Shown here one piece after another: positions 10,301 to 21,135 of a stretch of 64,000 bases of DNA. Every line of letters starts with the position of its first letter. Within the stretch, counting starts at the first letter, position 1. The DNA is from Diacronema lutheri. Lineage: Eukaryota > Haptophyta > Pavlovophyceae > Pavlovales > Pavlovaceae. The stretch lies in contig JAGTXO010000001.1 in NCBI GenBank assembly GCA_019448385.1, positions 1 to 64,000 of the forward strand, read 5' to 3'. Both the position numbers and the translations under genes were made by a program. The notes beneath the pieces were generated by a model. That model saw nothing but the letters and a program-made list of their open reading frames with translations, was not told the origin of the DNA and made no database searches.

Positions 10301-11933
10301 GGCCGGCTCGCACGCATCGTTCGCGTCACGTCGTGCGACGCCGACGCGGAGCTCGCCGAGCACGACGACGACGATGGCCCGCCGCGCGCGCGGCCGGCCG
10401 CACCGCCGGCGCTGGCCGCAGCTATCGATGGCTGCACCATCGTTGCTGACGCCGCCGCCGCCGCCGCCGGTGCGCCGGCCGGCGCGCAGCCCATGCCGCC
10501 CGCGCCGCCATCGTTCGCGGAGGCGCAGCTTGCCGCGCACGAGCGCGCCGCCGCCGCTGCGGCCGCCGCCCTTGCCGCCGCCGAGCGCGCGCCCGCCGCA
10601 GCGGACGGTGGCGGCGGCGCGGCCGTGCGTGCGGGCGCACCTGCCGCGGCGGCGGACGGCGCAGAGGAGGGCACACCGCCCGCGATGCTGCCACTGCCGC
10701 CGCCGCCGCCGCCGCCGCCCGCGTCCGAGCAGTACGACGTGCGGTACGACGCGGAGAACGTGAGCGCCTACGCCCTCGGCGCGAACGGCGCGCCGGGCAC
10801 GCCCACGGGCCCGGGCGGCGCGCCGCTGCCTGAGTGGGCCTCGTCGCTGCTCGCTGCGTGGCGGTTGCACCTCGTGGGCGGCACGCTGCTCAAGCTGCTC
10901 GTCCTCACCTCGCAGCCGCCCGACGGCGCGCTCGCCGCCGCCGCCGACGCAGCGCGCGCGGCCGCGCTGAGCGTGCCGGGCGGGCCGCTTGCCGCGCACG
11001 GCGGCGACGGGGGCGGCGGCTGTGCGCACCACGCGCGCCGGCTTTCGTCCACGCGCTCGCGCACGGCGAGCCGCGCGCACAGCCGCGCGCACAGCCGCGC
11101 GTCGAGCCCCATGTGCTCGCCGCGCTTGCGCGCGGCTGACTCGCCGCCGCCGCCGCGCGCCGTGCCGCTCGGCGGAGGCGCAGGCGCAGGCGGCGGCGCG
11201 GGCGGCGGCGATGGTGGTGACGGTGGCGGTGGCGACAGCGGCGTGTCGGGTGGCGGCTCGGGCTCGGCGTCCGGCTCGCTGCGCCCCGCACCGCCTGGCG
11301 GCGCCGCGGCGGCGGGCTGCTCGCGCGCCGCGCGCGCCGCCGCGCTGAGCGCGTACAGCGCGAGCATGCGCACGAGCACCGACCACCTCTTCCCGCGCGC
11401 GGACGGCAACCCGCTCTACGGCTGGCACGGCGTGCTCGAGTGCGTCGAGCTGCTCGCCGCGCTCTGCGCGCAGCCGCCCGCGCCGAGCGGGCGCGGCGGG
11501 CGCGGCGGCGCGCTGGCGGCGGGCGGCTGCGAGGAGGTGCGCGCTCAGGTGAACGACTGCGCGGTCGGCATGCTCGCCCTCTGCGCGCTCCTTGAGCCGC
11601 CGCCGCCGCCGCAGCCACAGCCGCCGCCGCAGCCGCCGCCGGAGGCGCAGCCAATCGTCGCCGCGCCCGTCGAGCGCGCGTCCGCCCTACAGCCGCCGCG
11701 CATCGTCTTCTCCACGTCGCCGCACCCGCCGCGCCGCCTCGCCGCGCACGCGCCGGGCGCGGCGGACGCGCCGGACGACCGCGCGCGCGACGCGCTGGCG
11801 CCGCCGCCGCCGCCAATGCGCGCGCAGCTCTCGCTGCCCGTGGTCGGCGCCGCAGCGGCGCGCGGACCAGGCGCGCGCGACGCGCCGCTCGCGCCGCGGC
11901 GCGCCGCCTCATCGGCGACGCTGCTCGGTGGCA

Positions 11934-11967
<34 letters not shown>

Positions 11968-14900
11968 GCTCTCGTCGCCGGCCGGTGCGCACGCGCGCGC
12001 GCTCAGCGGCATCTGGCTGTGCGCCGCGCCGAGCGCCGTGTGGCTGAGCAGCTTGACGGCACTCGCATGGCGGCTGCTCGTCGCACAGCTCGGCTTCCCC
12101 TCATCGCCGCACGAGCTGCGCCTCCTCGCGTCGGACGGCCTCGACCAGACGCCCGACGCGGCCGGTGGCGCCGAGGGCGCGCCCGCGTCGCTGCTCGCGC
12201 CCGACGGCGGCATGCCGCTGCCGTCGCGCGGCTCGAGCTCGGACGGCGAGTTTGGCACGTCGGAGGAGGACGAGCCGCTCGCGCTCTTGCCGGCGCGCGC
12301 TGGCTGGCGCGACTCGGACGACGATTCGGCGCTCTCGCTCGGCGGCCGGCTGCTCGGACGGGCAAGCGAGGCTGCGATCCCCATCGTGAGCGGCCTCTTC
12401 GGCTCCGTCTCAGCCGCCGTGACGGCCGTCGCGTGCAAGGCGGCTGAGGTGGCGGACGCGCCGTCGCCCGCCGTCTCGGCGAGCGTGCGCCGCATGGCGT
12501 CGCTCCCGGCCGATCCGGCCGGCGCCGCGGCCGCCGCGTGCGCGCGCGCGTGCGCCGAGCCACGCGCCGCGCTCGGCGGCGGCGGCGGTGGCTGCAGCGG
12601 CGGCGGCGGCGTCGGCCGGTGCGGCGCGGGCGTCGGCGGCCGGCGCGCGTCGCCGGCCGCGTTTGAGCCGCCGTCGTCGCCGCTGCAGCCGGCGCGCGCG
12701 CTTCCGCCCGGCGCGGCCACCGCGCTCAACCGGCCGCGCATGCAGCTGCTTCTCGACGCGCCGCGCGACGGCGTCCGCCGCTGCCGCTCGGGCTCGGCCG
12801 CGGCGACGGTGGCGGGCGGCGCGGGCGGCGGCGGTGGCGACGGCGGCGGCGGTGGCGGTGGCGGTGCGCGCCAGCTCGTGCCGCGCTCCTATTCGGGGAT
12901 GCTGCAAAGCGTGCTTGGCGGTGATGTGCACGAGCGTGCGCACGTGCTCGTGCCCCGCTCGTGTTCGGGGATGTTGCACGAGATGCTCGGCACGGCGAGG
13001 GGCGGCGCCGACGGCAAGGCGAGTGGCGCGTCCGGCCTGCTGCAGCCGCCGTCGGGCTGGGGGCGGCGCGCGCTCTCGTGCCCGGCGCACAAGCCACCCG
13101 ACGCGCCGAGCATGAGCTGTGTGCAGCGCGAAGAGCTCGCCGCCTCCGACGCCGACGCCGCCGCCGCCGCCGACGCCGCCGCTGACGCCGACGCCGACGC
13201 CGACGCGGCCGACGGCGCGGCGGCGCTCGCCGCGCAGGCATATCGCCGCCGGATCGTCGTGCGGCTCGCGCACTGGCTCGCGGGAGGCGGGGGCGTCTCG
13301 GCGGCCGATGGCGACGGAGGTGCAAGCGGCGGGATTGGCGGCGGCGGTGGCGGCGGCCTGCCACTGCACCCGTCCGCCGCGTGGGCGGAGGCGGCGATGT
13401 GCGTCCACGGCCTCTCGCTCGGCTGCGCGGCCGACGGCTGCCGGTACACGGCGACGAGCGGCCTCGCGCAGGGCATCTCGCATCACGACCTGCTCGCGGA
13501 CTGGCGCGCGATCCACACGGACCTTGCGCGCCTGCCGCCCCTCGCCGCGCCCGCGCATCGCGTACCGTCCGCCGACGCCCGCGCAAGCTGCGCGACCGCC
13601 GACGCGTCGCCCGCGCCGATGGTCGCCGGTGCGGGCGGCGTGCGCGGCTCGGCGATGATCGTCGCGTCCGCCGTGCGCGTGCCGCTCGCCGTCGGCTCGG
13701 CGCAGCCGCGCTTCGTCGGCGGTCCGATGGCCGCGCAGCGCACGCTCCGGCTGCGCCGGCGTCACTACGCGTCCTTCCCCTACTCGGCGCTTGTGCGGCG
13801 GCTTCTCGCCGACCACCCGGCGCTGTGCGCGCTCGCGCTCGACGGCTGCAGCTTTGGGCAGCGCTTCTTGCCCGACCTCGCGCTCGTGCTCGCGCGGCAC
13901 AGCCAGCTGAGCTGCCTCATCTTTGTCGGCGCGCCGCCACCGAGCGGCTCGCCCACGCGCGGCCGCGCGCGCGGCACGGCCGGCGCGCGCGCCGACGGCT
14001 GGGCGGCGCTGCCGCCGCCGCTGCTGCGCCCGGCGTCGTGGCTGCGCGCGCCCCCGCCGCCGGAGCCGCGCGAGGGCGCCGCCGGGCCCTCTTTCGCCGA
14101 GCGCGAGCCCCTGCCGCCGCCGCCCGCGCTCGTGCTCACGGCGGCGGCGGGTGCCATCGCGCGCGCGCCGCCGCTGCCCCCGCTCGAGGCGCCGTCCGGC
14201 CTCGTGAGCGGCGCGCTCGCCGCGTGGCTTCCCGAGTCGGTCGTCTCGCTGCGCCTCGAGGCGGGTGCGGTCTGCTGCGAGCGCGCACCGCACCAGTCCG
14301 GCGGCAGCGCGCGCGACTCGACGGACAGCGCCGCCACCGCCGCCGATGCCGACGCGCACACGCACGCGCACGCGCTCGCGCTGTCGGCCGACGGCGGCGG
14401 CGGCGGCGGGGGCGGGAGCGACGGCACGGCCAAGGCCGACGGCGCGCTGGCCGTTGGCCCGCCGTGCGGCGCGCTCGCGCACCTGCAGACAATCCGCGCG
14501 CTCTGCGCGCGCCCGCGCGCGAGCGTGGGCGGCGCGTACGTGAGCAGCGCGTGCAGCCTGCGCCAGCTCTGCCTTGACCATTGCCTCCTCTCGCACAGCG
14601 ACCTCCTTCCCCTCGTCAGCTTGCTCGCAGACTGCGCGCGCGGCGCCGCCGAGCGTGGCGCGCTCGCGCCCGTGTGCGCACCGCCGCTGGTGACGCTCTC
14701 GTTACGCGGCAACCGGCTGGGTGACGATGGCGCGCGCGCGCTCCTCTTCGCCCTCGCCGCTGCGTACGGCGGCACCGACGAGCAGCGCGCGCACGAGGGC
14801 GCGCGCGCGGGCGGCGCGACCGCGGCCGGCGTCGGCTGCCGCGTGCGCGAGCTCGACCTCGCGCTCAACTCGCTCAGCGCGAGCGCTCTCGACGGCGTGT

Positions 14901-14983
14901 GCGCCGCGATCGCCGCGCCCTATTCGACGCTGCGCGCCATCGATCTGCGCGGCAACCGGCTGCACGTGCACGCGCACACGCAG

Positions 14984-15015
<32 letters not shown>

Positions 15016-18000
15016 GCTCAGCCGCTCCTTGCTCGGCGGTGCGACGCGGCTGAGCGCAGCCGTCGCGCCGCCGAGCTGGCGCGCATCGCACGCAGCGAAT
15101 GCGGCAGCGCTCGCGCTCCCGCGCGCGCTCGCCGCCGCGGCGCACGCGGCCGGGGGCGCCGTCGGTGCAGCCACCGCCGACGCGCCGCCGCTCGGCGCGC
15201 AGCCGTCGGCCGGTGCGCCCGGTGCGGCGAGCGCGAAGGACGTGCTGATCGCCGTGCTCTCGTCGCGCTCGCTCTGCACCTTCGAGGTGGACAACCTCGG
15301 GCTGCCGCACGACCACCCGCTGCGCCACTCACAGCCGCACGCCCTCGCAGACGGCGCCGACGGCGCCTCCGCCGCAGCCGCCGGCGCCGGCGCCGGCGCC
15401 GCCTTCCTTGCGCCGCGCGACGCGGAGCGTCTGGCGATGCAGCTGCTGCGCAACGCGGCCGAGCTGCAGCAGCAGGAGGCGCGCGAGCGCGCCGCCGAGG
15501 CCGACAGGGCGCGCGCAGAGCGCGACGCGCGGCACGCTGCGACGCGCGCGGCGGCGGCCGGGCGGGCGCCGCTCGGCACGCCGGCCGCGCCGCGCGCAGA
15601 CAAGCCGCAGCCGTGGGCGAGCGTGCGCACCGTCGGCGACGATGGGCGCGTCGGCGCGCCCATGCACGCGCACGCCAGCGCCGCCACCGACACGCACGCG
15701 CCGCTGTGCGCCGCCGCCGCCGACGGCGCCTACGGCGCACGCGCGCCGGCGGCGCCGCGCGACGAGGCGCCGCCAGAGCCGCAGGCGGGCCCCGCCCGCG
15801 TGGGCTACTCCACGCCGGGTGCAGCGCAGTGCGCCCCTCGGCGCCCGATGCCGCCGCTTGCCGCGCCGGTTTGCGGCCCCGCAGGTGGCGGGCTCGGCGC
15901 GGCAGCGAGCGGCGGCGGCGGTGGCGGCGGCGGCGGTGGTGGCGGCGGCGGCGGCCAGTTTGGCCACCTGCCGATGCTCGGCGTCCTGTTCGCAGCGCCG
16001 CTCGCCTACGTCGACTCGAGCGGTGGCGTGCACGCGATGGAATCGCTCGACTTTGAAAAGGAGCGCGAGCTCATCTTTGAGAGCGTTCGCGAGTCCGGCA
16101 GGCAGCTGCCCGTGCGCTTTGAGGCGGCCACAACCGATCGTTTGCGCACCCTCGTCACGCTCGGCAGGTGCGCCGGACTCCATTATTCCGGTGCGTGCCA
16201 AGAAGAAGAGACGCCACGCGCCGCGCCGCGCCGCGCCGCGCCGCGCCGCGCCGCGCCGCGCGCCTCCTGACGGCCGCACGCCACCGCCTCGCACCCGCTG
16301 CGCGCGCGCCCGCCGCCTGGCCGGGCTGCAGGGCACGGCGACCCGCAGTTCCTCACGCTCGAGGACGGCAAGGGGCTGACGCATTTTGTGCGCACGCATA
16401 CTCTCACGCAGCTGTTACACGATGGCGCCTTGACGGGCGGCGGCGTGCGCAGCTGCCTGCGCTTCGTCTTCGTGTCGGCGTGCTTCTCGCAGCCGGCAGC
16501 GCTCTGCTTCATACAGGCAGGCGTGCCCGCGGTCGTCGCCGTCACGCACTCGGGCCGGCTGCTCGACGGCGCGGCGCACGCTTTCACGCGCGCCTTCTAC
16601 CTCGCGCTCGCAGTGGGGCGCAGTGTGCGCGAAGCCTTTCACATTGGCAAGCAAGCGGTCGCGGCCGCGCCCGATGTGCGCCAGTCGGCGATGGAGTCGG
16701 ACAAGTTTGTTCTCCTCCTACAGCCTGCACGTGCAGACGGCAGCCACGCGGCGGACGACGAGCCGCCCTTCAAGGACCTGCCGATTGCCACGGGCGAGTG
16801 CGAGGCGCCGCCCAGGTGCGTCGCACCCCACAGAGCGACGCGCCGCGCCGCGCCGCGCCGCGCCGCGCCGCGCCGCGCCGCGCCGCGCCGCGTTTCGCGC
16901 GTCGCTCGGCGGCTCACGACGGCGCACGGCGCCCGCGATCCCTGCGCGCCACCTGCGCGCGGCGCTCGCCTGCAGGCTGGGGAGCATCTGCCTGCCCGCG
17001 CTGCCCGACGTCTTCCTCGGCAGGAACGTGCAGGCCTACGCCGTCACCTCCGCTCTCCTCGAGCGCCGGCTCACAACCGTGATCGGCGTCCCAGGTGCGC
17101 GCACGTACCGTTGCCGCGCACGCACCGCTTGCACGCGCGGCGCCTCACGCGCGTGGTCGCCCCCCCCCCCCCCCCCCCCCCCAACCTCGCCTTCGGCAGG
17201 CGTGGGCAAGTCGGCGCTTGCGTTGGTTGCGGCGCACTATGTGCTCGAGCGTAACTACTTTGCGGACGGCGCCGTACACGTCGACCTCGCCCAGCCGGCG
17301 GTTTCCGAGTTTTTGCCCCGATCCATCTCCGACCCGACGCGGCGCGATGGCGGGGAGGGCGCGGCGTGCGTCTTTGACGGCGCGTGCGCTCTGTGCAGCT
17401 CTATCCTCCTCTCGCACACGCTGCACCACACCGCCCTCGCCGCCGCCGCCGAGGTGCGCGCGCTGCTGCGCGAGCTGCGCGCGCGCGCGCTCGTCGACGC
17501 GGCGGGCGCATGGCCCGCCGCATCGCCGTCGACGCCATTGGCAGAGCCGTTGGCCGAGTGGCCGCCACTGGCAATGCCGGACGGCGTGCGGAAGTACAAC
17601 GAGCCGTTGGCCGAGTGGCCGCCATGGGCGGCGGCCGGCGCGACGCCACCCGCGCGGCACGCGCCCGGCCACACGCCCGCGACGCCGTCGACCGGCGGAT
17701 CAGCCGCGGCGGCGCACGCGGCGCTCGCGGCCGCGGCCGCGGCGCCGCGACTCGGCGACGACGAGCTCGTCTTGCGCGCGCCCTCGCCGATGCAACCGCC
17801 GGGCGCTGGCGGCGAGGAGGCGAGCGCCGCCGCGCGCGCGTGCGAGGCGGCGAGCGCGGGCGCGTTGGGTCTTGTCGTCGAGCGGCTGCTTGGTCCGCTC
17901 TCGTCCGCGCACTGTCTTCTCGTCCTCGACAATCTGGGCGCCGCGCTGCACGCGGACGCGCAGCTCGGCCGCTTCTTCTCCGCGCTGCTCCGCTGTCGCC

Positions 18001-18530
18001 GCGTGCGGCTGCTGTGCACGAGCGCGCAGCCGCTCGCGCTCGCGCTGCCCGGCGTCTCGGAGAAGGTCGTGCGCCTCGAGCCGCTCGACGCGCAGACGAC
18101 GGCGAGGCTCGTCGTGCGCGCGGCGCCGCGTCCGCTTCTCCGCTCCGAGCTCGAGCGCACGCTGCGCCGGCTGCACGCGCAGGCGGCTGCGAGCAATGGC
18201 GGCGGTGGCGGCAACGGTGGCGGGAACGGCGGCCTGTCAATGCTCCAGTGCCTGGCGCAGCACGAGCTCGTGACCGACGTGATCTGCGGCCTGCCCCAGC
18301 GGCTGCTGCAGCTCGTGCCCCTCCTCCACGCCCTCTCATTGGACGACCTTGCGCACAAGCAGCTCAACGCTCAACGCGCCGCCGCCGCCGCCGCCGCCGC
18401 GCCGGCTGTGGCGCCGGCCGCAGCTGACGCCGGCGAGAAGCCGGCCCACGCCGCAGCCGCCGACGGTGCGAGCGATGGGGCGGAGGATGATAGCCCGCGC
18501 CGGAGCGACGCGGACAACGCGTCGATGTGA
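4820..18530 (+). CDS. Giant SPRY-armadillo-LRR-CHAT-NB-ARC protein (NLR-like with caspase-fold protease)
   Basis: I infer four exons: 4820-16190, 16332-16815, 16976-17094 and 17200-18530, giving 4,434 aa. All three introns are GT-AG and phase-consistent. Domains in order: a SPRY-like region at about 120-285 (YFEVTF, IGLLV, GDTVGCGV, FFTRNG); long Ala/Gly low-complexity linkers; helical armadillo-like repeats at about 1060-2230 (for example VRRHAARALRNMTLG); leucine-rich repeats at about 2980-3510 (LSLRGNRLGDDGARAL, LRAIDLRGNRL); and a CHAT protease-like domain at about 3715-3945. The CHAT catalytic pair is visible: His3792 in YSGHGDP, a motif created by joining exons 1 and 2, and Cys3841 in FVSACFSQ. 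An NTPase follows with a P-loop GVPGVGKSA (Lys3995), also created by splicing, and a Walker-B-like LLVLDNLG near 4230. NLR-type proteins with CHAT domains act as ligand-gated proteases in immunity or cell death; that role here is inference. The first exon could hide introns I cannot see. Confidence 0.75.
16191..16331 (+). other. Intron 1 of the CHAT-NLR gene, with (CCGCG)n microsatellite
   Basis: The 141-nt GT-AG intron starts GTGCGT and ends CTGCAG. Removal joins LHYSG to HGDPQFLTLEDG, restoring the CHAT histidine motif, which is strong support. The middle is about ten repeats of CGCGC/CCGCG. Intron 2 (16816-16975, 160 nt, GTGCGT...CTGCAG) carries the same repeat. Intron 3 (17095-17199, 105 nt) instead carries 23 consecutive C before its acceptor. 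Confidence 0.8.
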
Positions 18531-18790
18531 ACTGTGCGACTCCTTGTACACAAAAGAAAGAAAGAAAAAAAAAATAGAAAAAAATAGCTCGAGAAGCACC
18601 TCATGTACGACCAATTGCGGGCGGGGCGTGATCGTCAGTCCACGCCGCTGCGCCCACTCCGCCGTCCGCTCGCTCCGGCCGCGCATCTGGCAGCCCGTCC
18701 GCAGCTCGCTGTATGTCCGCACGCCGCAGCCGCAACGTTGCGCGCTGTGCTCCCCTGCGCTTGTGTTGCCTTCCAAGACCCTACACAATA
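18531..18790. other. Intergenic space between convergent genes, A-rich tract
   Basis: These 260 bp separate the stop codons of two convergent genes. An A-rich tract (about 18552-18585, AAAGAAAGAAAG followed by A-runs) is the most AT-rich stretch in the neighbourhood and may contribute to 3'-end formation of the plus-strand gene. I see no supported gene here. Confidence 0.5.
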
Positions 18791-21049
18791 TTACGAATCT
18801 GAAAGGCGGGGTGGCAAAGCGCGCGCGCCGTTCGGCCGCAGCTGCGCGGCGAGGGAGACCGCCGCCCTCGCCGCCGCCTCCGTGGCGGGCAGGTCGGGCT
18901 GCGCCGCGTCGCCGCTTCCGCTCATCTTGAGCAGCCACGAGCCGCCGACCGCGAGCACCGCGGGCAGCGCGAGGTAGTCGCCCATCGTATCTGCGCTCAC
19001 ACCTGCCACGGCGCGGCAGGGGAGGGCACGGCCGGGCGCATGGGCGGGAAGCGCGCGGCACGCACGCGGCTCAGACGATGCTCGCCCTGCCACGCACGAG
19101 GGCCGACGCGCGCGGCTGCTGCGGCGCCACGCGGCGCCGCGCGGCGCACCGCCGGTGGGCACAAAGGCCACGCGGCTGCCGTAGGGCGCGCCAAGCGCGG
19201 CGAGCGCGGCAGGGCCGCCGAGCGTCGCGGCGGGGAAGAGCTTGAGCATCCGGCAGCCGAGCCGCAGCCCGGCCTCGATCTCGGACGGCGTCGCCACGCC
19301 GGGCAGCATCGGAACGCCCGCCGCGCGCGCAGCGGCGACGACGGGCACGCACAGGCCGGGCGCGACGAGGAACGAGGCACCCGCGCGCACGGCGTGGTGC
19401 ACCTGCGCCTCGCTCAGCACCGTGCCCGCACCGACGAGCACCGTCGGCCCGCCCGCCTGCGCCAGCTCCGCCGCCGCGTCGCACGCGGCGCTGAGCGCGA
19501 GCAGAGCGCGTGGCGTGCGCAACATGACCTCAATGCCGCGCACGCCGCCGGCGGCGAAGGCGCGCACCACGCCGCGCGCGTGCTCGGGCGCGTGCAGCGT
19601 GACGACGGCGAGCACGCCGGCGGCGAGCACCTCGGCGGTCGCCTCCTCGCGCGCCGCCAGCGCCGCCTCGGCCCCGGCCGTGGCTTCGACCGTGGCCTCG
19701 GCAGCGCTGCGCCCGTCGCCGCGCGCCCCGCCGCCGTCGAGGCGCGCGGCGCGGCCGGCCCACTCGAGCTCGGCGCGCGAGAGCCCGGCGCCGCTGGCGT
19801 GTGAGAAGTCACCGTCGCTGGCCTGTGCGAGCGCGGCGAGCAGGTCTGCGCGACGGCACGCCGCCTGCAGCCTGCCGTGCGTGAAGCGCGCGGCGCTCGG
19901 CTGCGCGTCGGCTGCCGACTGCTCGCGGGGCGGTCGGCCAAGTGCGCTCACAAAACCGGCGAGCCACGCATCCCCGCCACCCATCGCCTGGACGGGCCGG
20001 TGGTGCGTCGGGATCGAGGCGGTGCCGCACACGCCGCGCTCGTCGGCGACAACCGACCAGCGCACGTTACCGCCCTCCTTGATCGCGTTGGCGAGGCCGG
20101 CAGCATGGGGGACGGCGCCGTGCGCGCCGTGCGCCGCGTGGTGGGCGGCGGCGCACTTGAAGCAGCACGCCACGAGCGCAACGCCCCACGCGGAACGGAG
20201 CGCAGCGAGGAGCGAATAGCGCGACGCGTACGTCGGAAGCAGCTCGCTCACGTGCGCGCGCGCGGGCACGCGCGCGCAGCGTGCGTCGGCCGTGGGCGCG
20301 GCGCCGCGCGGCGCGGCGCCGTCGCCGGCGCCGGGCGGCAGGAGCGACGCGGCGGAGCCGAGCGCGCCGCCGCCCTCCTCGGCAGGCATGAGCGCGAGCT
20401 GCTCGAGTGCGCTCTCGGAGAGCACGAGCGCGTGCACGTGCGGCAGCTCCAGCCGGATCGTCGCCCACAGTTGGGCGAATGAGCCGAGCGCCGGCCTGTG
20501 GTTCACATCGAGGATGACGCCCACGCCGCACGCGCGCGCGCAGCCGAGCGCATCGCGCCACGCGGCGCGGGGCGCATCGCCGACGAGGGGCGTGATGCCC
20601 GTGAGGTGCAGCCAGTCGTGCCCGCGCAGCAGCGCCGGCCAGTCGAGCTCCTCCGGCCGCAGCCGAGCGAACGCCGAGTTGCGCCGCTGGTAATGCGGCG
20701 CGTTGTCGACCACGTGCACCGTACCCACGTCGGACGCGGGCGAACGCACGCAGCGCATGCGCACGCCCGCGCTCTCGCCCGCACCGACCACCAGGTCGCC
20801 GAGCGGTCCCTCGGGCAGCACGCCGATGTGCGTCACGCGTGGCGCCGGCCCGCCGCGCTCTGACGGGCCCAGCCGCGCGAGCGCGACGCAGCTGTTCAAC
20901 TCGGCGCCACCGACCGACTGGAGCATCGGGCGCGTGTCCGCCGTGGTGGGCGGACCCGCCGGCTTGTACACGAGCAGCGCCTCGCCAAAACCGGCGAGCG
21001 CCGTGAGGCCAATCGGCATGGGCGCGTTGGGCTCGTTGTGGTCGTCCAT
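18791..21049 (-). CDS. Fused 2-keto-3-deoxygluconate kinase / KDPG aldolase (Entner-Doudoroff)
   Basis: Exons 21049-19150 and 19002-18791 (intron 19003-19149, 147 nt, GTGCGC...GGCAG) give 703 aa. The N-terminal part, about 1-440, is a PfkB-family sugar kinase with GGAELNSCVALARLG near the N-terminus and the catalytic AMGGGDAWLAGF (Asp360) of the kdgK type. Residues about 490-690 are a KDPG aldolase: GIEVMLRT, VGAGTVL, FLVAPGL, LPGVATPSEI, MLKLFPA with Schiff-base Lys603, and FVPTGG joined by the splice to VSADTMGDYLAL and GGSWLL, as in bacterial Eda. Together the halves would phosphorylate KDG and split KDPG to pyruvate and glyceraldehyde-3-phosphate. No transit peptide is obvious at MDDHNEPNAPMPIG, suggesting a cytosolic enzyme. 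It is divergent from the GT25-like gene. Confidence 0.85.
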   Translation of the reverse strand: MDDHNEPNAPMPIGLTALAGFGEALLVYKPAGPPTTADTRPMLQSVGGAELNSCVALARLGPSERGGPAPRVTHIGVLPEGPLGDLVVGAGESAGVRMRCVRSPASDVGTVHVVDNAPHYQRRNSAFARLRPEELDWPALLRGHDWLHLTGITPLVGDAPRAAWRDALGCARACGVGVILDVNHRPALGSFAQLWATIRLELPHVHALVLSESALEQLALMPAEEGGGALGSAASLLPPGAGDGAAPRGAAPTADARCARVPARAHVSELLPTYASRYSLLAALRSAWGVALVACCFKCAAAHHAAHGAHGAVPHAAGLANAIKEGGNVRWSVVADERGVCGTASIPTHHRPVQAMGGGDAWLAGFVSALGRPPREQSAADAQPSAARFTHGRLQAACRRADLLAALAQASDGDFSHASGAGLSRAELEWAGRAARLDGGGARGDGRSAAEATVEATAGAEAALAAREEATAEVLAAGVLAVVTLHAPEHARGVVRAFAAGGVRGIEVMLRTPRALLALSAACDAAAELAQAGGPTVLVGAGTVLSEAQVHHAVRAGASFLVAPGLCVPVVAAARAAGVPMLPGVATPSEIEAGLRLGCRMLKLFPAATLGGPAALAALGAPYGSRVAFVPTGGAPRGAAWRRSSRARRPSCVAGRASSEPRACRALPAHAPGRALPCRAVAGVSADTMGDYLALPAVLAVGGSWLLKMSGSGDAAQPDLPATEAAARAAVSLAAQLRPNGARALPPRLSDS

Positions 21050-21135
21050 CGGTCCGGTCGCTCGGAGAGGGCGGACGCGCGCCCCGGGCGTCTCTCGAAA
21101 GAGGGAGCGATGCGGGTGGCGGAACGCAGAACGCG
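21050..21135. promoter_or_regulatory. Shared divergent promoter region, KDG kinase-aldolase / GT25-like genes
   Basis: The two ATGs are 86 bp apart and face away from each other. No core motif is evident; the call rests on geometry. Confidence 0.35.

Noticed and set aside
12410-14596. A 728-codon minus-strand frame inside the giant CHAT gene
   Set aside because: No domain, Arg-rich composition, and it lies antisense to recognisable LRR sequence.
18600-18790. Minus-strand segment reading QMRGRSERTAEWAQRRGLTI, which looks gene-like
   Set aside because: No ATG, splice site or domain linking it to a gene; it lies past the stop of the kinase-aldolase gene.
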